In this document: positions 45,730-55,081 of the stretch, in pieces
How positions within the stretch are numbered: position 1 is the first letter of the stretch
Layout of the letters: the number at the start of each line of letters is the position of its first letter
NCBI GenBank assembly: GCA_016707115.1
Contig: JADJIH010000027.1
Span: 62,001-126,000, forward strand
Source of the DNA: Ignavibacteriales bacterium
GTDB lineage: Bacteria > Bacteroidota > Ignavibacteria > Ignavibacteriales > Ignavibacteriaceae
Direction of reading: 5' to 3'
DNA length: 64,000 bases
The notes under the pieces: model-generated
The model's input: the letters and a program-made list of their open reading frames with translations, nothing else
The model's database searches: none
What the model was told of the DNA's origin: nothing
Position numbers and translations under genes: made by a program

Positions 45730-47025
45730 ATGACAACAATAGTTGATGTATTTGGACGAGAAATTTTAGACTCAAGAGGCAACCCAACTTTAGAAGTTGA
45801 AGTTTATCTTGAAGGCGGAGTAATGGGCAGAGCAGCAGTACCAAGCGGTGCTTCTACAGGTGAACATGAAGCTGTTGAATTAAGAGATGGCGATAAATCC
45901 CGTTACAATGGAAAAGGTGTTCTTAAAGCTGTTGAAAACGTAAATGAAAAAATTGCTGATGAGCTTATTGATTTTGACGCAACAGAACAGGTTGAAATTG
46001 ATAATATGTTAATCGAGTTAGATGGAACAGAAAACAAAGGTAACCTTGGCGCAAATGCTATGTTAGGTGTTTCACTTGCTTGTGCAAGAGCATCTGCAGA
46101 ATTTTTTGGATTACCACTTTATCGTTATATCGGTGGAGTAAATGCCCGCACACTTCCTGTTCCAATGATGAATATTCTTAACGGCGGAAAACACGCTGAT
46201 AATAATGTTGACTTCCAGGAATTTATGGTAATGCCAATCGGTGCTCCAAGTTTTAAAGAAGCTTTGAGAATGGGAGCAGAAACTTTTCATTCATTAAAAT
46301 CTGTGCTTGGTAAAAAAGGTTATAACACAGCAGTTGGTGATGAGGGTGGATTTGCACCAAATTTAAAATCAAATGAAGAAGCAATCGAATTAATTCTTGA
46401 AGCTATCGAAAAAGCTGGATACAAAGTTGGAACTGATATCGGTATAGCACTTGATCCTGCGGCTAGTGAATTCTTTATCAAAGAAAAAAATGCTTATCAC
46501 TTATTTAAGTCAGCTCCTAACCAGATGATACCAATTGAGAAAATGGTTGATTATTGGGCCGGTTGGGCAAAACAATATCCAATTGTTTCTATTGAAGACG
46601 GATTAGCTGAAGATGATTGGGATGGCTGGAAATTAATGACAGAAAAACTTGGCGGAAAAATTCAGCTTGTTGGTGATGATTTATTTGTAACCAATACAAA
46701 TCGTTTGGCAAAAGGAATTGATCTTGGTGTTGCAAACTCAATACTAATAAAAGTAAATCAAATAGGAACATTAACAGAAACACTTGATGCAATTGAACTT
46801 GCAAAAATTAATGGTTACACAAGTGTTATCAGTCATCGTTCCGGTGAAACTGAAGATACAACAATCGCTGATATCGCCGTTGCTACAAACGCAGGACAAA
46901 TTAAAACTGGTTCTGCTTCAAGAACTGATCGTATTGCAAAATACAATCAGCTTTTAAGAATTGAAGATGAGTTGGATACAACAGGAATCTTTCCTGGTGT
47001 AGCTGCGTTAAATTATAACGGTTAA
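45730..47025 (+). CDS. eno: Enolase
   Basis: A 431-residue glycolytic enzyme converting 2-phosphoglycerate to phosphoenolpyruvate. Hallmarks: GREILDSRGNPTLEVEV at the start, GASTGEHEAVELRD, the Mg2+ ligands in SIEDGLAEDDW and LVGDDLFVTN, catalytic Lys in ILIKVNQIGTLTE and SHRSGETED near the C-terminus. Length is normal. The ATG is preceded by AGGAG. A terminator follows directly. Confidence 0.98.
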   Translation: MTTIVDVFGREILDSRGNPTLEVEVYLEGGVMGRAAVPSGASTGEHEAVELRDGDKSRYNGKGVLKAVENVNEKIADELIDFDATEQVEIDNMLIELDGTENKGNLGANAMLGVSLACARASAEFFGLPLYRYIGGVNARTLPVPMMNILNGGKHADNNVDFQEFMVMPIGAPSFKEALRMGAETFHSLKSVLGKKGYNTAVGDEGGFAPNLKSNEEAIELILEAIEKAGYKVGTDIGIALDPAASEFFIKEKNAYHLFKSAPNQMIPIEKMVDYWAGWAKQYPIVSIEDGLAEDDWDGWKLMTEKLGGKIQLVGDDLFVTNTNRLAKGIDLGVANSILIKVNQIGTLTETLDAIELAKINGYTSVISHRSGETEDTTIADIAVATNAGQIKTGSASRTDRIAKYNQLLRIEDELDTTGIFPGVAALNYNG

Positions 47026-47034
47026 TTTTTTATT

Positions 47035-47065
47035 TGCCCGATTGTTTTTGCAGTCGGGCATTTTT
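47035..47065 (+). terminator. Rho-independent terminator after eno
   Basis: TGCCCGA / TCGGGCA stem (47035-47041 and 47054-47060) with a 12-base loop and five T after it. Confidence 0.88.
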
Positions 47066-47116
47066 GTCTAAAATCAGTTCAAAATAAATAATGCATTCTT
47101 AATTATAGAGATCAAA

Positions 47117-48499
47117 ATGAAAAACAATCACATTGAGAATTGTAAATCACTAATCAAAAAAAATAAAATTGAGTTTATCGATTTAAAAGCAATTGATCTT
47201 ACAGGCAGATTACATCACATTACACTGCCGGTTTATCCTAACATTCTTGAAAAATTATTAAGCGAAGGTGTTGGATTTGATGGATCAAGTTATGGTTTTC
47301 TAAAAGTAGAAAACAGTGATATGATAATGATTCCAGATCTTTCAACTGCAAAGTTAGATCCATTTCGTGATGCTCCAACTTTAACTTTTTATTCACACAT
47401 AGTGCTCACAGATGAAAAGAGAAGTCCGTTTAATCAGGATGGAAGATATCTGGCAAAAAAGGCTGAAGAACTTTTAAAGAAAACTACCGGTGCGGATAGA
47501 TCCTGGTGGGGACCAGAATTTGAGTTCTACATTTTTTCTAAAGTTGAATACGATACAAGAACTGCATCATCATATTATCGTGTGGAACATGCAGAAGAAT
47601 TTTATAAGAAGGCTTATCACGCAGCAAATCCATTTGATGAGTATGACGATTTTCGTGATGAAGCTTGTAAACTTTTAAAAGCTCAAGGTATTAATGTTAA
47701 ATATCATCATCACGAAGTTGGTGAAAGAGGACAGCAGGAAATAGAAACTTACTTTAGTGATCTATTAACTACAGCCGATAACATCATAACTGCAAAATAT
47801 ATTCTCTTCAACTTTGCAAAACAAAAAGGTTTGTTCATCACTTTTATGCCAAAGCCAATGTATCAACAAGCCGGCAATGGAATGCATTTACATTTATATC
47901 TAACAAAAAATGGTAAAAATGCTTTCTACAAAAAAGGTGAGTATGGAAATGTAAATGAACTTGGCAGATATTTTATCGGTGGAATGTTAAAGCATGGTCC
48001 TGCACTTTCTGCATTTACAAATCCGAGTACAAATTCTTATAAAAGATTGGTTCCAGGATTCGAGGCTCCGGTTGCGTTAACTTATGGACAAGGAAATCGT
48101 GCGAGTGCAATAAGAATTCCAAAGTATGTTTCTAATCCAGATGAAACACGGTTCGAATATCGACCACCAGATGCAACGGCAAATCCATACTTATGTACAG
48201 TTGCAATGCTTCTTGCCGGAATAGATGGAGTTGTAAATAAAATTGATCCCGTTAAAGAAGGTTACGGACCAATTGATAAAAATTTTCTTGATCCAGGGTT
48301 TAATGAAAAGATACATTTTCTTCCAAGAAATTTAGCTGAAGCTTTGGATGCTTTAGCTGCCGATAATGATTTCTTAAAACGCGGTGGAATTTTTACTGAC
48401 GAGTTATTAACTCAATGGGTAAAGACAAAGACCGAAGAGATAAATGCTATCGGCACAATGCCTCATCCGTTTGAATATAAAATGTATTTTAATTTGTAG
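47117..48499 (+). CDS. glnA: Glutamine synthetase, type I
   Basis: A 460-residue GSI enzyme forming glutamine from glutamate, ammonia and ATP. It has GFDGSSYGFLKVENSDM, the EFEFYIF metal-binding segment, GNGMHLHLYL, NPSTNSYKRLVPGFEAP and RPPDATANPYL. The position corresponding to the adenylylated Tyr (NLYDLPPEE in regulated enzymes) reads NFLDPGFNE, so it is not a target of GlnE-type adenylylation and resembles the GSI-alpha group. No regulatory site is evident in its short leader. Confidence 0.96.
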   Translation: MKNNHIENCKSLIKKNKIEFIDLKAIDLTGRLHHITLPVYPNILEKLLSEGVGFDGSSYGFLKVENSDMIMIPDLSTAKLDPFRDAPTLTFYSHIVLTDEKRSPFNQDGRYLAKKAEELLKKTTGADRSWWGPEFEFYIFSKVEYDTRTASSYYRVEHAEEFYKKAYHAANPFDEYDDFRDEACKLLKAQGINVKYHHHEVGERGQQEIETYFSDLLTTADNIITAKYILFNFAKQKGLFITFMPKPMYQQAGNGMHLHLYLTKNGKNAFYKKGEYGNVNELGRYFIGGMLKHGPALSAFTNPSTNSYKRLVPGFEAPVALTYGQGNRASAIRIPKYVSNPDETRFEYRPPDATANPYLCTVAMLLAGIDGVVNKIDPVKEGYGPIDKNFLDPGFNEKIHFLPRNLAEALDALAADNDFLKRGGIFTDELLTQWVKTKTEEINAIGTMPHPFEYKMYFNL

Positions 48500-48507
48500 T
48501 ATGTGAA

Positions 48508-48535
48508 TAGGGAAGGATTGATTAATTCTTCCCTA
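48508..48535 (+). terminator. Hairpin after glnA
   Basis: TAGGGAAG / CTTCCCTA 8-bp stem with a 12-base AT-rich loop. There is no strong T run, so it may act as a weak terminator or protect the 3' end. Confidence 0.6.
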
Positions 48536-48591
48536 GTATTCTAGCTTCTAATATTTATCATTCTTAAAACTTTTCTTTACACTTTGCAAGT

Positions 48592-49476
48592 ATGAATTAT
48601 TTAGGCGAATTAAGTGCTCTGTTAACTGCTGTCCTTTGGTCTGGAACCTCTATAGCCTTTTCATCTGCGGCAGAAAAAATCGGGTCAGTTCAACTTAATA
48701 TCAACAGAATGATATTTGCTTCAGTATTTCTAATCTCTACAATATTTTTAATGGGTTACAAATTTGATTTAACCAATTCGCAGTTTACAAATCTTATAAT
48801 AAGCGGAGTAATTGGTTTGGTTATCGGTGATTCATTTCTATTTAAAAGTTATCAAATGATCGGTGCGAGAATTAGCATGCTATTAATGGCACTTTCTCCT
48901 GCATTGTCTGCAATTCTTGCTTTTATTTTTCTAAATGAAACGATTTCTTTTCTTGGAATTATAGGGATATTGATTACCATTTCTGGAATCGCTTTAGTGG
49001 TCCTTGAGCGAAATGCAAATTCAAAATATCATATTACAACTCTAGGAATTGTATATGGATTACTTGGTGCAATGGGACAAGCCGGAGGATTGATCTTTGC
49101 AAAGTTCGCATTTAATGAAGGACATATTACAGGATTTATAGCAACATTTATTAGAGTATTTTCTTCGGTTATTATTTTTCTTCCAATAATGATGTTGTTA
49201 AGAAAATATAAAAATCCATATAAAGTATTTAATAAAAATAAGTCCGCATTGGGAGTCACTTTAATTGGAACGATCCTTGGTCCGTTTTTAGGAATTACAT
49301 TCAGTCTTATAGCAGTGGAAAATACCAAAGTTGGAATTGCTGCAACTCTTATGTCTACAATGCCAATAATTATGCTGCCTATGGTTAAATATATTTATAA
49401 AGAAAAATTAACTTGGAGAGCAATAACAGGCGCAGTAATCGCAGTACTTGGAGTTGGATTAATTTTTTTAAGATGA
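48592..49476 (+). CDS. EamA-family drug/metabolite transporter
   Basis: A 294-residue protein with ten transmembrane helices in two EamA repeats of five. The first ends with LALSPALSAILAFIFLNE, the second with STMPIIMLPMVKYIYKEK, the family's conserved inner-helix motif. It probably exports a metabolite or amino acid. It converges with the next gene with a one-base gap between stops. Substrate unknown. Confidence 0.9.
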   Translation: MNYLGELSALLTAVLWSGTSIAFSSAAEKIGSVQLNINRMIFASVFLISTIFLMGYKFDLTNSQFTNLIISGVIGLVIGDSFLFKSYQMIGARISMLLMALSPALSAILAFIFLNETISFLGIIGILITISGIALVVLERNANSKYHITTLGIVYGLLGAMGQAGGLIFAKFAFNEGHITGFIATFIRVFSSVIIFLPIMMLLRKYKNPYKVFNKNKSALGVTLIGTILGPFLGITFSLIAVENTKVGIAATLMSTMPIIMLPMVKYIYKEKLTWRAITGAVIAVLGVGLIFLR

Positions 49477-49477
49477 A

Positions 49478-49894
49478 CTAATTTAGAAGTTTAAAATCTG
49501 TCATTTCCGTTGAATAAATTTTCCATGAATCACCGTCTTTTTTTAATGTATGAATTCCTCTTGATTGATTATTTTTAAACTCAGGACCTTTTAGTTTTGT
49601 TGTGATCTGAACAAACTCAATTTTTGCCTCAGAATCATTATCCTCAAGAACTTTCATACTCACGATTTTATAATTAAGATCATACAGATCAAAAAGTTGT
49701 TTTATCATTGTATCTGAAACTGGATAAGCAGGGCTATCTTTATGAATTGTGTTCATTGCTTCTTCATATTTTTCTTCACTCATATATTTAATGTTGGCCT
49801 CAACAACTGATTCAGGTGTGTAATAATCTTCTCCGTTTGAACAAGCAAACACGAACAGACTAAGTAGTATTGAAAGTAACAATATTGATTTCAT
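49478..49894 (-). CDS. Lipoprotein of unknown function, DUF4878-like
   Basis: A 138-residue protein with lipobox (LFVFAC, Cys18). The mature part reads ESVVEANIKYMSEEKYEEAM near its start and WKIYSTEM near the end, which resembles the NTF2-like DUF4878 fold found in small envelope lipoproteins. The assignment is tentative. The gene upstream on the minus strand may be cotranscribed (47-base gap). Confidence 0.7.
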   Translation of the reverse strand: MKSILLLSILLSLFVFACSNGEDYYTPESVVEANIKYMSEEKYEEAMNTIHKDSPAYPVSDTMIKQLFDLYDLNYKIVSMKVLEDNDSEAKIEFVQITTKLKGPEFKNNQSRGIHTLKKDGDSWKIYSTEMTDFKLLN

Positions 49895-49941
49895 AATATC
49901 CTAAAAATGTTGGTCCGATATATTTTTGAAAAATCTAGAAA

Positions 49942-50427
49942 TTAATCAGAATCTGTAAGTAGCTCTTTTAGAATTATTCTGCTGCCAACAATAGAAAGTT
50001 CAATTGTTTTTTTACCCTGAATAAAACTTAGTTTTTTTGCCTTATAATTAGGTTCAAAAATTTCTTGTGTCTCAACTTTTATTTCACCGCTATTTTTGTA
50101 ATTATCAAGTAATTGAATAATTTGTTCAAATATCTGGCTGTGGCTGTCATTAACTGAAGTTCCCCAGTTTTTATCAATTGAGGTGAGTTTTTTTAAATCA
50201 TTAAATTTTATAGCACCATAAAGGTAACTTTTTTTATCAGAATCCCAAATTGAAAAAAGATGTTCATCATTATAATCTTCTTCAACATAAAGTGATTTAT
50301 CAAGTATATCAAGAACCGCTTCTTTATCAGTTCCTAATTTAAGATCAATTTTAGCAAGCGTGAGCATTTGCTCTTGTCCAAAAGTTGAACCCAAAAGAAG
50401 AATGAATGCTATTATTAATTTATTCAT
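49942..50427 (-). CDS. Secreted protein of unknown function
   Basis: A 161-residue protein with a signal peptide (MNKLIIAFILLLGSTFGQEQ). The mature part is mixed alpha/beta with no cysteine and no motif I can name; SIWDSDKKSYLYGAIKFNDLK could be a beta-hairpin region. It lies between the kbl gene and the DUF4878-like lipoprotein gene on the same strand, 65 bases from kbl. Confidence 0.65.
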   Translation of the reverse strand: MNKLIIAFILLLGSTFGQEQMLTLAKIDLKLGTDKEAVLDILDKSLYVEEDYNDEHLFSIWDSDKKSYLYGAIKFNDLKKLTSIDKNWGTSVNDSHSQIFEQIIQLLDNYKNSGEIKVETQEIFEPNYKAKKLSFIQGKKTIELSIVGSRIILKELLTDSD

Positions 50428-50492
50428 AACTACTTCAAAATAATGTTAAAAATTGTTCAATGAATAATCATTAAAATCAACAAGGATATTGC

Positions 50493-51683
50493 TCAAATAT
50501 TCATTTCATTTTTTACTTCTGTAAATTTTTGTACTGCAAAGTCTAAATCTTCTTTTGAATGAGCTGCTGAAATTTGTACTCTTATTCTTGCTGTTCCTTT
50601 GGGTACTACCGGAAAGAAGAACCCTACAACATATACACCCTTCTCTAACATTTTTGCTGCCATTGTTTGTGCAAGTACAGCATCACCAAGCATAATTGGT
50701 ACTATTGGATGAACTCCATCTTTAATGTTGAATCCGGCTGCTTTAATTTTTTCTCTAAAGTACTTTGTATTTTCTTCAAGCTTATCACGTAAATGAGTTG
50801 TTGCACTTAGCATTTCAAAAACTTTTAATGATGCAGCAACAATATTTGGTGCAACTGTGTTTGAAAATAAATATGGTCGTGAACGTTGACGAAGCAAATC
50901 AACAATTTCTTTTCTCGCCGATGTGTATCCGCCGCTTGCACCCCCGAGAGCTTTTCCAAGTGTTCCTGTTATAATATCTATTCTCCCCATAACTCCGTTA
51001 TGTTCGTGAGTTCCTCTTCCTTGTTTACCCATAAACCCAACTGCATGGGAATCATCCACCATTACCATTGCGCCATATTTTTCTGCAATATCACAAATGT
51101 TTTTTAAAGGAGCTATAAATCCATCCATAGAAAAAACACCATCAGTGGAAACTAAAATATTCTTTGCATTTTTGGATTTAGCTTCTTTTATTTTTTCTTC
51201 AAGATCATTCATATCGCAATTTTTGTAGCGATAGCGTTGTGCTTTGCATAATCTTATTCCATCAATTATGCTTGCGTGATTTAATTCATCGCTAACAATC
51301 GCATCTTCCTCACCAAGTAAAGTCTCAAATAATCCGCCATTTGCATCAAAGCAAGATGTATATAAAATGGTGTCTTCCATTCCAAGAAACTCAGAAATTT
51401 TCTTTTCAAGTTCTTTATGGATTTCCTGAGTTCCGCAGATGAATCTAACTGAAGACATTCCAAATCCCCATTTGTCAAAACTATCCTTTGCTGCTTTAAT
51501 TATTTCAGGATTATCAGCTAATCCTAAATAATTATTTGCACACATGTTTAGAACTTGCTGTCCGGTTGTAACAGCAATATGTGCACTTTGTGGCGTAGTA
51601 ATTATTCTTTCTTTTTTGAAGAGTCCTTCTTTTTCAATACCATTTAAAATATTTGTGTAGTGTTGTTTGGTTTCAGTATTCAT
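50493..51683 (-). CDS. kbl: Glycine C-acetyltransferase (2-amino-3-ketobutyrate CoA ligase)
   Basis: A 396-residue PLP enzyme that cleaves 2-amino-3-ketobutyrate with CoA to glycine and acetyl-CoA. It shows NNYLGLADNPEI, the VMVDDSHAVGFMGKQGRG segment with the PLP Asp, and the Schiff-base Lys in GTLGKALGGASGG. The oxoamine-synthase family includes 8-amino-7-oxononanoate synthase, but adjacency to tdh (20 bases) settles the call. It is the second gene of the tdh-kbl operon. Confidence 0.96.
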   Translation of the reverse strand: MNTETKQHYTNILNGIEKEGLFKKERIITTPQSAHIAVTTGQQVLNMCANNYLGLADNPEIIKAAKDSFDKWGFGMSSVRFICGTQEIHKELEKKISEFLGMEDTILYTSCFDANGGLFETLLGEEDAIVSDELNHASIIDGIRLCKAQRYRYKNCDMNDLEEKIKEAKSKNAKNILVSTDGVFSMDGFIAPLKNICDIAEKYGAMVMVDDSHAVGFMGKQGRGTHEHNGVMGRIDIITGTLGKALGGASGGYTSARKEIVDLLRQRSRPYLFSNTVAPNIVAASLKVFEMLSATTHLRDKLEENTKYFREKIKAAGFNIKDGVHPIVPIMLGDAVLAQTMAAKMLEKGVYVVGFFFPVVPKGTARIRVQISAAHSKEDLDFAVQKFTEVKNEMNI

Positions 51684-51702
51684 TTTTATCTCTTTAATTT
51701 TT

Positions 51703-52737
51703 TTAATTCCATTCCAAAATAACTTTACCTGAGTTTCCGGATTTCATTATCTCAAATCCTTCTTTGTAATCATCAATTTTAAATTTATGCGTGATGATTG
51801 GGGTGATATCTAATCCGCTTTGAACCATTGCTTGCATCTTGTACCAGGTTTCAAACATTTTTCTTCCATAAATACCACGAATGTTTAATCCGTTAAAAAT
51901 AATTTTTGTCCAATCAACACCAGCGTTTGAAGGAAGGATACCAAGCAATGCAATGCTGCCACCATGAAACATAACTTCTATCATACTATTAAAAGCATGA
52001 ATACTTCCGCTCATTTCTAAACCAACATCAAATCCTTCTTTCATTCCAAGTTCTTTAACAACATCAGGAAGTTTCTCTTTGGATACATCAACCGCTCGTG
52101 TAACCCCGATTTTTCTCGCAAGCTCTAATCTGTATGGATTCATATCGGTAATTACAGTATTTCTTGCACCGGCGTGTATTGCAACAGCAGCAGCCATAAT
52201 TCCTATTGGGCCAGCGCCAGTAATCAAAACATCTTCACCAAGCAAATCAAAACTAAGTGCTGTGTGCACGGCATTTCCAAACGGATCAAATATGGAAAAC
52301 AAATCAGTTGAGATTTTAGGATCACAATGCCATAAATTTTGAACAGGAATTACAAGATATTCAGCAAATGCACCAGGACGATTTACACCAACTCCTTTTG
52401 TATTTGGGCAAAGGTGGCCTCTTCCGGCTCTGCAGTTTCTGCAAGTTCCGCAAACTATATGTCCCTCACCACTTACTAGTTCACCAACTTTTACGTCGTG
52501 AACATTTGCTCCAAAAGCTTCTACAGTTCCAACATATTCGTGTCCAACATGCATTGGAACGGGAATAGTTTTTTGTGCCCACTCATCCCAATTGTAAATG
52601 TGAATATCTGTACCGCAAATAGCTGTTTTAAGGATTTTAATTAGTACATCATTTGGTCCATATTCAGGAACAGGAACTTCGTCCATCCAGATTCCGGGTT
52701 CAGCATATTTTTTAACAAGGGCTTTCATTTTTTTCAT
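51703..52737 (-). CDS. tdh: L-threonine 3-dehydrogenase
   Basis: A 344-residue zinc-dependent, NAD-linked alcohol-dehydrogenase-family enzyme oxidising threonine to 2-amino-3-ketobutyrate. It has the catalytic Cys in KTAICGTDIHIYNWDEWA (also threonine-dehydrogenase specific), VGHEYVGTV, the structural-zinc cysteine cluster CGTCRNCRAGRGHLC and the GAGPIGIMAAAV nucleotide loop. The start may be the second Met, nine bases on. It is the first gene of the operon with kbl. Confidence 0.97.
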   Translation of the reverse strand: MKKMKALVKKYAEPGIWMDEVPVPEYGPNDVLIKILKTAICGTDIHIYNWDEWAQKTIPVPMHVGHEYVGTVEAFGANVHDVKVGELVSGEGHIVCGTCRNCRAGRGHLCPNTKGVGVNRPGAFAEYLVIPVQNLWHCDPKISTDLFSIFDPFGNAVHTALSFDLLGEDVLITGAGPIGIMAAAVAIHAGARNTVITDMNPYRLELARKIGVTRAVDVSKEKLPDVVKELGMKEGFDVGLEMSGSIHAFNSMIEVMFHGGSIALLGILPSNAGVDWTKIIFNGLNIRGIYGRKMFETWYKMQAMVQSGLDITPIITHKFKIDDYKEGFEIMKSGNSGKVILEWN

Positions 52738-52866
52738 GGCAAGATCCTTTAGAAATGAATTTACATTTTGTGAAAGAATTATTTTTAAAATGTTCTAATC
52801 AAAATTAGAAATAAGGTGAGTAAAGGACAAAGAAATTCAGACAGTTTTTCTTTTTCAATTATAGAT

Positions 52867-53280
52867 TTAAATAATTGAATAAAGTGCCAAATCGCTTCCG
52901 ATTAAAGAACGAGGGGTATCTCTAAAGCTCTTAAATTCTTTTTCTACAAAGTTGCTATTAATTTTATTGATATCGGCAGTTTTTTTTAGCCAATCAATTT
53001 CTGCATCGGTGACCACACCATTTACACATGCAAGCTTAACAGCATCTTTAATAAAAGATTGTGCAATTTCCAGATGAGAAAAAACTATTGGTTCTTCAAT
53101 AATGTATTTGTTGATGAGAAGACTTCTAACGGTTTCATGAAAAAAATCTGTGGCGAAACCAAGCTTGTCCGATATTTTTTTGAGTATGTCTTTTTCTTTT
53201 TCAGTAAGTTCTTTATCAAGCTTTGCAGTGATAAATAAACCTTTTAAATAGTTGCTGCGATCGATAATTGGAATATTCAT
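52867..53280 (-). CDS. Cytoplasmic helical protein, possibly TerB-like
   Basis: A 137-residue protein without signal peptide. Two halves look alike: AKLDKELTEKEKDILKKIS and ACVNGVVTDAEIDWLKKTA both fit the acidic-loop helix pattern of TerB/DjlA-type metal-binding domains. The assignment is tentative. It is on the minus strand, separated from tdh by 130 bases. Confidence 0.6.
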   Translation of the reverse strand: MNIPIIDRSNYLKGLFITAKLDKELTEKEKDILKKISDKLGFATDFFHETVRSLLINKYIIEEPIVFSHLEIAQSFIKDAVKLACVNGVVTDAEIDWLKKTADINKINSNFVEKEFKSFRDTPRSLIGSDLALYSII

Positions 53281-53839
53281 TTCTACCCGATAAAAGTTTA
53301 AGAAATGTAAAAAATTCTATATGCTATCCTTTCAATTATTATGCCTCTAAACCAACTGCTGGAACATTATAAATAATTCAAAAAATATCTACATAAAAAA
53401 ACATCCCAATTGTAAATGTTTCGTAAATCATAAGACAAAACCTCTCAAATCTAAAAATGAGATTTTAGCGCAAATGATAATAAATTCTACATTGTTCATA
53501 AATCAAATACTTCGACCAAATCATAATGATATCTTCGATTAACTATTAAAATAGTTTATGCTGGTCTATTGATACAGAGGGAAATAAATACCGAAACGAA
53601 AGAAAACTGAAGTAATAATAACATTTTAATCAGGAATCAATTTGCAAAAATGTCTTATCTAAAAGAAAATATGGGCAAAAAATCATCTTTAATCAAAATA
53701 AATAAAGAAAAACGCTGCCAGTGCCTCAACTTTTTATAAAGTTGAAACGATAATGGAAATAGAATACAACATAATTATTGTGCTCGAGGCCTTCGAAACA
53801 TAGATAAGTTAAATTGAAAAAATTAAAAGAATCTAATAA
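53281..53839. other. Long non-coding gap upstream of the PAS histidine kinase
   Basis: 559 bases with no credible reading frame. Mostly AT-rich. It includes one perfect 7-bp hairpin, CAACTTT-TTAT-AAAGTTG, at 53727-53744, followed by GAGGC at 53786-53790, which could pair with GCCTC at 53723-53727. I recognise no known riboswitch, tRNA or repeat here. It is long enough for a leader or small RNA. Confidence 0.5.
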
Positions 53840-55003
53840 ATGTTTGTTACTGAACATAGAACATATTTTGATAGCCCTATAAGGAGTTCTAGGCAGGAAA
53901 CTGAATCACGTAAACTTCGATTAGGCAAAAATCCAATTATCAGGCAGATGCTGGAAAGCTTTCCGGATCTTGTTGTCATACTTGATCATAACAGACAAAT
54001 CGTTGCATACAACAAGAAGACTGAAAAACTGCTTTTAGATGAAAACGAGGAAATTATAGGACAAAGACTAGGCGAAGCATTTAAATGTATTCATGCTTTT
54101 GAAATGCCGGGTGGCTGCGGTACGTCTGTTTTTTGTTCTGAATGCGGTGCTGGTAAGTGTAACAAAAATACTCTTGCAACTTCTGAAAGTTTGGAAGAAG
54201 AATGCAGGATACATATCAGGCATGAAGGTTTTGAAACATCGCTTGATTTAAAAGTTTTTACTTCTCTTTTGGAATTTGAGGAAGAAAAATTTATTGTTTT
54301 TGCTATCAAAAATCTTGAAAATGAAAAGAGACGTGAACTACTTGAGAGAATTTTTTTTCACGATGTTTTAAATACAGCATCAATAATTTTCGGTATTTCT
54401 GGTATGATATCTGAGGTTAAAGAAACAGATGATTTTGATAAGTATTCAAAAATTTTACTAAACACTTCAGAGCAGCTTATTCAGGAAATTCAGGCTCAAA
54501 GAGATCTATCAAATGCTGAATCAGGAAAACTTGTTATTTATCCTGCACAGGATACGGCTAAGAATATACTTGAAAAAGTTTTTGAGCTTTATGAAAATAA
54601 TAATCTTACAAGAGGAAAAACATTTACTTGCGATTATCCCCCGAATATGATGATAATAGAAACAGATCCTCATTTTATTATTCGTTCGCTTGGTAATCTT
54701 ATAAAAAATGCTTTGGAGGCTGTTGGAAACGGCCAAAAGGTTTCTATTTCTGCGTATGATTACGGAGAAAATATAAGGTTTGTAATTGCAAACGATGGAG
54801 TGATTCCTAAGCATATTCAATTACAAATTTTTAACAGATCATTTAGTACCAAGGCTAAAAAGGGCAGAGGTATTGGTACATACAGCGTAAAGCTCTTGAT
54901 CGAAAATTATCTTAGAGGACGGGTAAGTTTTATATCTAATGAAGAAGAGCAAACGAAATTCATAGTTGAAATTCCAAAAGTATTTCCTGAAACAGAACAA
55001 TAG
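53840..55003 (+). CDS. PAS-domain histidine kinase with cysteine-rich sensor, soluble
   Basis: A 387-residue soluble kinase. Residues about 30-160 form a PAS domain that carries a conserved cysteine cluster: C83, C93, C99, C102, C107 (AFKCIHAFEMPGGCGTSVFC region). The phospho-acceptor is H174 in IFFHDVLNTAS, a less common box. The ATPase domain shows LGNLIKNALEAVGNG, NDGVIP and GRGIGTYSVKLL. No response regulator lies beside it. It may sense redox state or metal through the cysteines. Confidence 0.9.
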   Translation: MFVTEHRTYFDSPIRSSRQETESRKLRLGKNPIIRQMLESFPDLVVILDHNRQIVAYNKKTEKLLLDENEEIIGQRLGEAFKCIHAFEMPGGCGTSVFCSECGAGKCNKNTLATSESLEEECRIHIRHEGFETSLDLKVFTSLLEFEEEKFIVFAIKNLENEKRRELLERIFFHDVLNTASIIFGISGMISEVKETDDFDKYSKILLNTSEQLIQEIQAQRDLSNAESGKLVIYPAQDTAKNILEKVFELYENNNLTRGKTFTCDYPPNMMIIETDPHFIIRSLGNLIKNALEAVGNGQKVSISAYDYGENIRFVIANDGVIPKHIQLQIFNRSFSTKAKKGRGIGTYSVKLLIENYLRGRVSFISNEEEQTKFIVEIPKVFPETEQ

Positions 55004-55081
55004 TCCTATCCGCTTCAAAAAAAAATTCCTAATTTTCGTCTCAATTAAATTTATTATTTCTTCATAACAGTTTGGAGTTAT

